Assembly: GCA_947074125.1 (NCBI GenBank)
Contig: CAMTOM010000105.1
Location: 1 to 5,897 of the forward strand
DNA length: 5,897 nucleotides
Direction of reading: 5' to 3'
Source of the DNA: an uncultured Desulfovibrionaceae bacterium
Lineage (GTDB): Bacteria; Desulfobacterota; Desulfovibrionia; Desulfovibrionales; Desulfovibrionaceae
The position numbers and the translations under genes were made by a program. Shown here piece by piece: positions 1-5,897 of this stretch (the stretch's first letter is position 1; each line of letters begins with the position of its first letter). The notes below the pieces were generated by a model. The model saw only the letters and a program-made list of their open reading frames with translations, searched no databases and was not told the origin of the DNA.

Positions 1-1139
1 AACTCATTCGGCAATATAACGGCGCCTTTCGCATTGCCTTTTCGATTTCTGGAACCGCTCTTGATCAGTTTGAAGAATACGCTCCAGAAGTTTTGGAAAG
101 TTTTCAGGCGCTGGCTCAAACAGGTGGTGTGGAATTTCTGGATGAAACGTATTGCCACTCGCTCTCCTTCCTGTATTGTCGCGAAAATTTCCGAGAACAA
201 GTTTCCCGTCACCGCGAACGCATGGAAGAGCTGTTTGGACAAAAGCCACGCATTTTCCGCAATACCGAGCTTATCTATAATAATGAGCTGGCACATGAAA
301 TCGAATCGCTCGGCTATGATGGTATTCTTGCAGAAGGCGCAGATCACGTTCTTGGCTGGCGCAGTCCCAACTTCCTCTACCGGCCGGAAGGATGCTCGCA
401 TCTCAAGCTGCTGCTCAAAAACTACAGTCTTTCCGACGACATCGCGTTCCGCTTCTCAAATAGAGATTGGCCAGAATACCCCTTAACAGCAGAGAAGTTT
501 GCCACCTGGGCACACGCTGTCAACACTCAGGGTGAATGCATCAATCTCTTTATGGATTACGAAACCTTTGGCGAACACCAATGGGCAGACAGTGGTATAT
601 TCGAATTTATGCATGCCCTGCCCGAAACCATTTTGCGCCATCCTGACTATTCTTTCGCGACCCCTTCTGAGGTTGTTGCTGCCTTCAATGTAAAAGGAGC
701 ACTTGATGTTCCTTCTTTCGTCTCATGGGCTGACGTGGAACGTGACCTTACTGCCTGGCTTGGGAACGACATGCAACACGATGCCATTGAAAGCGTCTAC
801 CGCTGTGAGGAAAAAGTCCGCCAGCTCAACATGCCTGACATCCAGCGTACATGGGAACGCCTCCAGACATCAGACCATTTTTACTATATGTGTACCAAGT
901 GGTTTGCTGATGGTGATGTTCACAAATATTTCAATCCATACGGCTCTCCTTATGATGCCTACATCAACTATATGAATGCTCTTGCGGATTTCCAGCTCCG
1001 ACTGGACGCCCAGATTGAAAAACGCCACAAGCAGGAGCAAGGCAGAAGTCCCCTCTCACAACAGAAACAACGCTTTCCCACAGAAGAGAATGAAAAGACA
1101 TTGTATCTCACGCTGCCAGAAGAAAACACCTCCTGTTGA
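1..1139 (+). CDS. GH57 alpha-amylase / alpha-glucan-active hydrolase, 5' truncated by window edge
   Basis: The frame is open from base 3 to the TGA at 1137-1139, giving 378 visible residues. The true start lies left of the window; the TTG at 93 is an internal leucine codon, not a start. GH57 enzymes are retaining hydrolases or transferases acting on alpha-1,4 or alpha-1,6 glucans. Visible GH57 landmarks, in order: the GGVEFLDETYCHSL region (bases 123-164); RNTELIYNNEL, whose Glu (codon 267-269) fits the catalytic nucleophile; FMDYETFGEHQW, whose Asp (codon 555-557) fits the acid/base; and SDHFYYM (from about 870) before a helical C-terminal part. The N-terminal HxP-type motif is outside the window. 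The last ~38 residues (about 1024-1136) are polar, rich in Gln, Lys and Glu, and probably disordered. No signal peptide can be assessed. Same strand as the synthase/phosphorylase gene 102 bases downstream, which suggests a shared role in cytoplasmic glucan turnover. The family is clear; whether it is an amylase, debranching or branching enzyme, or glucanotransferase is not. Confidence 0.9.
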   Translation, partial: LIRQYNGAFRIAFSISGTALDQFEEYAPEVLESFQALAQTGGVEFLDETYCHSLSFLYCRENFREQVSRHRERMEELFGQKPRIFRNTELIYNNELAHEIESLGYDGILAEGADHVLGWRSPNFLYRPEGCSHLKLLLKNYSLSDDIAFRFSNRDWPEYPLTAEKFATWAHAVNTQGECINLFMDYETFGEHQWADSGIFEFMHALPETILRHPDYSFATPSEVVAAFNVKGALDVPSFVSWADVERDLTAWLGNDMQHDAIESVYRCEEKVRQLNMPDIQRTWERLQTSDHFYYMCTKWFADGDVHKYFNPYGSPYDAYINYMNALADFQLRLDAQIEKRHKQEQGRSPLSQQKQRFPTEENEKTLYLTLPEENTSC

Positions 1140-1231
1140 CGAAAGCACTTTCCCATGCCAAACCGACAGGAGAACTCAATAACAGAGTACGACCGCTCAT
1201 AACCCTTTACTTCTCCTTTATGCAGAGATAC

Positions 1232-1236
1232 AAGGA
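1232..1236 (+). promoter_or_regulatory. Ribosome binding site of the synthase/phosphorylase fusion gene
   Basis: AAGGA lies 5 bases before the ATG at 1242. It supports this ATG as the start, and the conserved GT3 N-terminal motif (FEISWEVCNKVGG) begins only 10 residues later. I see no convincing -35/-10 pair in the 102-base spacer 1140-1241, so this gene may be co-transcribed with the upstream GH57 gene. Confidence 0.75.
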
Positions 1237-1241
1237 TCACC

Positions 1242-4200
1242 ATGACAGAAAAATCCTCCACCCCTTATGGGTTTGAAATCAGTTGGGAAGTCTGCAATAA
1301 AGTCGGTGGCATTTATGAAGTTGTCGCCAGTAAAGCCCTTTCCGCTGTAGAAGCGTATGATGACCGCTACTTTCTGCTCGGCCCTGATCTGCACAATAAC
1401 GCTTCTTTCATAGAAACAGATGAATCCTCCTGGGTGCCATTACGCAATGCTCTGAACGCACGAGACATCAAATGCCGTTTCGGACGCTGGGATATTCCTG
1501 GAAAGCCCAGAGTTATCCTTGTTGACTTTGCCAACCGCCACAATTCACCACAACTGCTCCATAAACTCTGGGAACAATATGGTGTTGACTCACTTTCCGG
1601 CGGTTGGGATTATATTGAACCTGTGATGTTCAGCTACACGTGTGGCGAGGTCATTGCTACAGCCTATACAACAATGATTGCCCCCAATGGCGCTTTGGCA
1701 GTTGCCCAATGCCATGAATGGATGAGCGGCGCTGCCATTCTGGCGCTGAAGAAACTGGCTCCAGGTGTCGCTACCGTTTTCACAACACACGCGACCATGC
1801 TGGGACGCGCCATGGCTGGTTCCAATGTGGACATTTATGCCAAGATGAAAACCATCTCGCCCGTTCGTGAAGCCGCAGCCTATAATATCACTGCCAAATA
1901 CTCCATGGAAAGTGTCGCTGCCCGCGAAGCTGATGTTTTTACCACCGTAAGCAATATCACAGCAGAAGAAGCCCATGCGCTTCTTGGGCGCGCTCCAGAC
2001 ATCATTACAACCAATGGTCTGGATATGCGTGTCATTCATGACTACAGCAAGGATCGTGTTGCGGCACTGGAAAATCGCCGCAAACTCCTTGAGCCTGTAC
2101 AGCGCCTGCTACGTCGCACATTGCCAGAGAATACCCGTATTATGGTTATCTCAGGCCGCTATGAATTTCGTAATAAGGGCGTTGATATTTTTCTGGAAGC
2201 GCTGGGGCGCATTCAGGACACCATCAAAAATTCAGACACACATATTCTGGCGCTTTGCCTTGTCATGGGCGGGCATACGGGTGTGAATGCTGCTGCGGTT
2301 AACGGTGATCCCCAGGCCTGTGCAGATCCTGATATGCCCGATGCAGGCTTCCTCACCAGCCACTATATCTACAACAGTGCCAATGACCCCATTATCAACA
2401 CATGCAAGCGCCTCAATCTTCTCAACCGCAAAGACGACAATGTGCAGGTGCTCTTTGTGCCTGCCATGCTGGACGGCAATGACGGCTTTTTGAACATGCC
2501 CTATTTTGAAGTCCTTTCCGGCTGTGATCTCGGTGTTTTCCCCTCATGGTACGAACCGTGGGGCTATACACCACACGAAAGCGCCGCATATGGCGTTCCT
2601 ACGCTGACAACAGACCTTTCCGGTTATGGCATCTGGGCCAGAGGGCAGGAGGGACGCGATGGCAGCAAAGATGGCGTTACTGTTCTTTCGCGCAACATGT
2701 GTGCCGCAGACAGTGTCGTCGATAATTTGTGCAAAACCCTTCTGCAATACGCAACCTGCTCAACAGAAGAGCTGGATCAGCAGCGTCTGGCTGTACGCGC
2801 CCTTTCCGAACATACGTCATGGTCAAACTTCTTCTGCCATTATGGACAGGCCTATAATGATGCGTTGGCCTGCGCTGCAACACGCAATCAGCTTGTGGCG
2901 AGTGAACGCCGTCAGGAATCACTCAACCGCGTCCTCACCGTTGCCTCTTCAGCACACCCTCACTTGCGGCCTTTTTCTGTTGTCGCACGTCTGCCCAAAA
3001 GCATTATGCGCCTGCGCGAACTGGCAAATAATATGTGGTGGTGCTGGCAGCCAGAGGCTGTCAGTCTATTCCGCGAGTTAGGACATAATGACTGGGAACG
3101 CACAGGCTATAATCCCATTCGCATGATTGAGGAAGCCGATCCGGCTCACCTTGAGAGTCTCGCACAAAACAGCACCTATCTTGCCAAATACCAGCAGGTA
3201 ATGACTGATTTCGATGCCTACATGAATGCGCCTACAAGCCCTGCAAAGTCCATTGCCAATGAGCATGGGATTGATACCTCACACCCCATTGCCTACTTTT
3301 CCACAGAGTACGGCATTCATGAAAGCCTGCCACTTTATTCCGGCGGTCTTGGTGTTCTGTCAGGAGACCATCTCAAATCTGCCAGCGATATCAACATTCC
3401 GCTCGTTGCCATTGGTCTTCTGTACCGTAACGGCTACTTCCGCCAGAGACTGGATCAGGAAGGACTTCAAATTGCCCTGTACCCAGAAAACAATTTCTCC
3501 AACCTCCCCCTGGAGCAGGTACGGGATCTTCAGGACATACCACTGGAAGTTTCTCTGGAACTCCCCGGGCGTACCTTGTTCGCACAGGTCTGGCGCTGTC
3601 AGGTAGGACGCATTACCCTCTACCTGCTCGACACCAACCTTGCCAAAAACCTTGACGAAGACAAGGGCATTACCGCTCGTCTGTACGAAGCAGACAGGGA
3701 TATCCGCCTGCGTCAGGAAATGCTTTTGGGTATGGGAGGCGTCTCACTCTTGCGCAAGCTTGGTTTGGCTCCTTCTGTTTTCCATATGAATGAAGGACAT
3801 TCCGCATTTCTCGTACTGGAGCGCATCCGCTGGCACATGAATGATGAAGGACTCAGCCTTGCCGAGGCAACAGAACTTGTACGCGGTTCATGTGTGTTCA
3901 CAACGCATACCCCCGTTGATGCAGGAAATGAGCGTTTCAGCCACGATTTGATGGCACGCTACTTCCAGCCTTATGCCAATACGATTGGTCTGAGCTGGCA
4001 GGACTTTTTGGCAATGGGCTTCAAGGAAGATGGCGATCCTCATGTCTTTGACATGACGATTCTTGCGCTCAAGTATTCAGAAAGCGCCAATGCTGTTAGC
4101 TGGCTTCATGGCTATGTTTCCCGTTCCATGTGGCGTAATACCTGGAAAGGCATGACCGTACCTGAAGTACCCATTGGATATGTAACCAATGGCGTCCATA

Positions 4201-5528
4201 TTGCCTCGTACGCAGGGCCAGTATTCCGCACACTGCTCAATCAGACTCTGGGCGATGACTGGCTGGACTGGTCTCCCACAGCTCCAGAATGGGCAAAAAT
4301 TCTCGATATACCCGACAGCATGTTCTGGGAAGCCAAACGCTTCCAAAAACTGAACCTGCTCACATTCCTGCGCAAGCGCCTGCAAGACAGCGCTCCGCTT
4401 GCCTCACTCAGCCGTGAAGAACGCAAAGAGCTCTCAACGCACCTGACTCCTGAAACTCTTGTTATTGGATTCGCACGCCGTTTTGCCCCGTATAAAAGGG
4501 GAACCATGCTCTTTGCCGATATTGAACGTCTGGCACGTCTGCTCAATCGAACCGACCGTCCTGTCATCATTATCTTTGCTGGCAAGGCACACCCTGCCGA
4601 CAGACAGGGAATTGACATGATTCAGGAAGTCGTCAAGCACACTCGTGATCCACGTTTCCTCGGACATGTCTTCTTTATTGAAGACTACAGCCTCACCGTA
4701 TCCCGCCTGCTCTCACAAGGATGTGACGTCTGGCTGAATACGCCACGGCGTCCTTATGAAGCCAGCGGCACAAGCGGCATGAAAGTTCCCGTCAATGGAG
4801 GTATCAACCTGAGTATTTCTGACGGCTGGTGGGTTGAGGGCTACAATGGGAAAAATGGCTGGACTATCGGCTCTGTAGTCACAGATGGTCACCTCGAAGA
4901 AAAACAAAGCGATTATGAAGATGCAGAAAGCCTGTACAGCCTCCTGGAAGAACAGGTTGTTCCCCTGTATTTTGAACGTGGGGATGATGGTCTGCCACAT
5001 AGCTGGATTGAAAAGAGCAAACAGTCCCTTCTCTCGCTCACAGCTCAATACAGTGCCTGCCGTATGGTGCGCGAATACCTCACCCAAGTCTATGTGCCCG
5101 CTGCACTGCGAGGGCAGGAGCTGACAGCCAGCAAGCAGGCACTCGCACGTACTCTTGCGCAATGGCGTCAGAATATCGCGGCACGCTTTGCACACGTCAG
5201 CTTACAGAATATTCAGGTAGAGGGTATAGAGGGCGATGTCCTCTTGTGTGAACACCCCATGAGAACAGTTGTACAGGTACACACAGGAGATCTTGCTCCC
5301 GAAGAACTATTGGTACAGCTCGTTATTGGCCCTGTTACCAATGGCAACTTTGAGCAAAGCCCAAATACTGTCACACTGGTTCCCGTGGGGAAAGAAAATG
5401 GCGTTACCACATATGAAGGTGTTTACACGACAACCCATAATGGACGCTATGCCTATGGTATCCGGCTGATGCCTGATATTGCAGGAGTTAGCAATCCTTT
5501 GCGCAGTGATCACATTCTTTGGGGATAA
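1242..5528 (+). CDS. Bifunctional GT3 glycogen synthase - GT35 alpha-glucan phosphorylase fusion
   Basis: A single 1428-residue protein with two complete enzymes. Residues about 10-555 resemble eukaryotic-type GT3 glycogen synthase (UDP-glucose to alpha-1,4-glucan): EISWEVCNKVGGIY (12-25), FTTHATMLGR (180-189), DVFTTVSNITAEEA (231-244), SGRYEFRNKG (304-313, R306 and K312 matching donor-binding residues) and YEPWGYTPHE (437-446), the E-x7-E motif with E438 and E446. Residues about 556-585 look like a linker. About 586-665 match the DUF3417 N-terminal region (NNMWWCWQPEA). About 682-1290 are GT35 phosphorylase of the GlgP type (glucan + phosphate to glucose-1-phosphate): AYFSTEYGIHESLPLYSGGL (684-703), FHMNEGH (847-853), FTTHTPVDAGNERF (886-899), TNGVH (982-986), RFAPYKR (1080-1086, R1080/K1085 for phosphate) and EASGTSGMK (1173-1181), with K1181 the expected pyridoxal-phosphate lysine. 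The ~120-residue C-terminal beta-rich tail (GRYAYGIRLMP) is typical of this phosphorylase subgroup. The C-terminal half, about 850 residues, is as long as free-standing GlgP. No signal peptide or membrane segment, so cytoplasmic. The frame is unbroken across the junction. Domain calls are firm; dual activity is inferred. Confidence 0.95.
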   Translation: MTEKSSTPYGFEISWEVCNKVGGIYEVVASKALSAVEAYDDRYFLLGPDLHNNASFIETDESSWVPLRNALNARDIKCRFGRWDIPGKPRVILVDFANRHNSPQLLHKLWEQYGVDSLSGGWDYIEPVMFSYTCGEVIATAYTTMIAPNGALAVAQCHEWMSGAAILALKKLAPGVATVFTTHATMLGRAMAGSNVDIYAKMKTISPVREAAAYNITAKYSMESVAAREADVFTTVSNITAEEAHALLGRAPDIITTNGLDMRVIHDYSKDRVAALENRRKLLEPVQRLLRRTLPENTRIMVISGRYEFRNKGVDIFLEALGRIQDTIKNSDTHILALCLVMGGHTGVNAAAVNGDPQACADPDMPDAGFLTSHYIYNSANDPIINTCKRLNLLNRKDDNVQVLFVPAMLDGNDGFLNMPYFEVLSGCDLGVFPSWYEPWGYTPHESAAYGVPTLTTDLSGYGIWARGQEGRDGSKDGVTVLSRNMCAADSVVDNLCKTLLQYATCSTEELDQQRLAVRALSEHTSWSNFFCHYGQAYNDALACAATRNQLVASERRQESLNRVLTVASSAHPHLRPFSVVARLPKSIMRLRELANNMWWCWQPEAVSLFRELGHNDWERTGYNPIRMIEEADPAHLESLAQNSTYLAKYQQVMTDFDAYMNAPTSPAKSIANEHGIDTSHPIAYFSTEYGIHESLPLYSGGLGVLSGDHLKSASDINIPLVAIGLLYRNGYFRQRLDQEGLQIALYPENNFSNLPLEQVRDLQDIPLEVSLELPGRTLFAQVWRCQVGRITLYLLDTNLAKNLDEDKGITARLYEADRDIRLRQEMLLGMGGVSLLRKLGLAPSVFHMNEGHSAFLVLERIRWHMNDEGLSLAEATELVRGSCVFTTHTPVDAGNERFSHDLMARYFQPYANTIGLSWQDFLAMGFKEDGDPHVFDMTILALKYSESANAVSWLHGYVSRSMWRNTWKGMTVPEVPIGYVTNGVHIASYAGPVFRTLLNQTLGDDWLDWSPTAPEWAKILDIPDSMFWEAKRFQKLNLLTFLRKRLQDSAPLASLSREERKELSTHLTPETLVIGFARRFAPYKRGTMLFADIERLARLLNRTDRPVIIIFAGKAHPADRQGIDMIQEVVKHTRDPRFLGHVFFIEDYSLTVSRLLSQGCDVWLNTPRRPYEASGTSGMKVPVNGGINLSISDGWWVEGYNGKNGWTIGSVVTDGHLEEKQSDYEDAESLYSLLEEQVVPLYFERGDDGLPHSWIEKSKQSLLSLTAQYSACRMVREYLTQVYVPAALRGQELTASKQALARTLAQWRQNIAARFAHVSLQNIQVEGIEGDVLLCEHPMRTVVQVHTGDLAPEELLVQLVIGPVTNGNFEQSPNTVTLVPVGKENGVTTYEGVYTTTHNGRYAYGIRLMPDIAGVSNPLRSDHILWG

Positions 5529-5542
5529 TGAGAATATCCTGA

Positions 5543-5577
5543 GTTTCGGGGAGGCATCGCCTCCCCGAAACCATTTT
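5543..5577 (+). terminator. Rho-independent terminator after the fusion gene
   Basis: A perfect 13-bp inverted repeat, GTTTCGGGGAGGC (5543-5555) and GCCTCCCCGAAAC (5559-5571), encloses a 3-base ATC loop and is followed by CATTTT (5572-5577). It starts 14 bases after the TAA of the fusion gene. The T run is short, but the stem is long and GC-rich. The opposite strand has no T run after the stem, so it most likely works only for + strand transcripts. It separates the glucan genes from the next gene. Confidence 0.85.
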
Positions 5578-5660
5578 GAGGGAGCAAACATCCCTGCAAA
5601 AAAACTATGCCTGACCGATAACACAATAAGTGAAGTAACAAGAAAAAGCGGACAGTAACG

Positions 5661-5666
5661 AAGAGG
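5661..5666 (+). promoter_or_regulatory. Ribosome binding site of the small membrane-protein gene
   Basis: AAGAGG lies 5 bases before the ATG at 5672. It is a purine-rich, imperfect Shine-Dalgarno match that supports this start. The same frame is closed upstream by a TAA at 5636-5638, with no other start codon between. Confidence 0.55.
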
Positions 5667-5671
5667 TATCT

Positions 5672-5897
5672 ATGGAACAGCTTTATGCTCTGCTCCCCGT
5701 ATTGATGGCTTTTGGCATTGGCATGTTGCTTATCTCGCTGGGGGCATCGTTCACAGGCATGATGATAGCCAAACGTAACCAGCGTGATGCCCGCCCCTGG
5801 TTTTGGCCGTGTTTTTTATTTCCTCCGCTTGTGTTGCTGCTCCACCCAGAATATGGTGCAGTGAAATCGTTGGACGAAATCCAAGCTGTAGGTCATC
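5672..5897 (+). CDS. Putative small integral membrane protein, 3' end beyond window
   Basis: The frame is open from the ATG at 5672 to the window edge: 75 complete codons, no stop. I do not recognise a family. Residues about 6-33 form a long hydrophobic segment (LLPVLMAFGIGMLLISLGAS and on), followed by a basic stretch AKRNQRDAR (33-41) and a second hydrophobic segment WFWPCFLFPPLVLLL (43-57). After that the chain turns polar (HPEYGAVKSLDEIQAVGH). By the positive-inside rule the basic loop would face the cytoplasm, with both ends outside. The basic patch followed by an aromatic, FPPL-containing hydrophobic segment resembles many small uncharacterised bacterial membrane proteins. The gene lies beyond the terminator and has its own ribosome binding site, so it is probably a separate transcription unit. 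I could not identify a convincing promoter in 5578-5660. A functional link to glucan metabolism is not supported. Confidence 0.7.
   Translation, partial: MEQLYALLPVLMAFGIGMLLISLGASFTGMMIAKRNQRDARPWFWPCFLFPPLVLLLHPEYGAVKSLDEIQAVGH

Noticed and set aside
34..486. 150-codon open frame on the + strand in another frame
   Set aside because: It overlaps the GH57 gene, whose catalytic motifs are in frame 3. The alternative product has no recognisable motif.
1136..1164. TTGACG (1136-1141) as a -35 promoter element
   Set aside because: It overlaps the GH57 stop codon, and no -10-like hexamer is found at 16-18 bases; the expected position reads CAAACC.
1168..1180. AGGAG near 1169 as a ribosome binding site for a small gene in the spacer
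   Set aside because: No ATG, GTG or TTG follows at a usable distance with an open frame of meaningful length.
968..1261. - strand open frame spanning the spacer between the two main genes
   Set aside because: It overlaps the end of one real gene and the start of the next, and its product has no family resemblance. Reading through a short spacer by chance is common.
4490..4506. TATAAAAGGGG promoter-like string
   Set aside because: These bases encode the conserved PYKRG phosphate-binding motif of the phosphorylase, which accounts for them.
4713..5195. 160-codon open frame on the - strand
   Set aside because: It lies wholly inside the conserved phosphorylase coding region. The + strand frame explains these bases with family motifs, including the PLP-lysine segment. 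The - strand product is Cys-rich with no recognisable domain.
5579..5604. Second short hairpin, AGGGA/TCCCT with a 7-base loop, next to a run of seven A
   Set aside because: The stem is only 5 bp. The A run follows it on the + strand, and on the - strand the T run would precede it, so it fits a terminator in neither direction.

Overview
The window holds a bacterial storage-glucan (glycogen-type) locus, read entirely on the + strand. It contains the 3' part of a glycoside hydrolase family 57 (GH57) gene, one very long gene that fuses a eukaryote-like GT3 glycogen synthase to a GT35 alpha-glucan phosphorylase, a strong intrinsic terminator, and the start of a small membrane-protein gene that runs off the right end.

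Layout: 1-1139 is the GH57 gene, cut at its 5' end by the window edge. 1140-1241 is a 102-base spacer that ends in a good ribosome binding site. 1242-5528 is the 1428-residue synthase/phosphorylase fusion. 5529-5671 holds a perfect 13-bp GC-rich hairpin followed by a short T run, then the leader of the next gene. 5672-5897 is the first 75 codons of a predicted small integral membrane protein of unknown function.

How the genes fit together (inference from families and gene order): the GT3 half should extend alpha-1,4-glucan from UDP-glucose. The GT35 half should shorten the same polymer with phosphate to release glucose-1-phosphate. The GH57 enzyme should hydrolyse or rearrange alpha-glucan. 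Synthesis and breakdown activities are therefore on one polypeptide, with a glucan-processing enzyme encoded just upstream. The recognisable catalytic residues of both halves of the fusion are present, so neither half looks like a relic. No secretion signal is visible at the fusion's N terminus, so the system is probably cytoplasmic.

Organism: dense same-strand coding, Shine-Dalgarno sites and an intrinsic terminator show a bacterium with moderate GC. GT3-type synthases are the rule in eukaryotes but also occur in some bacteria (for example Bacteroidetes and some Desulfovibrio-like lineages), often beside GH57 genes. I lean towards a Gram-negative of the latter kind, but the window has no decisive taxonomic marker.
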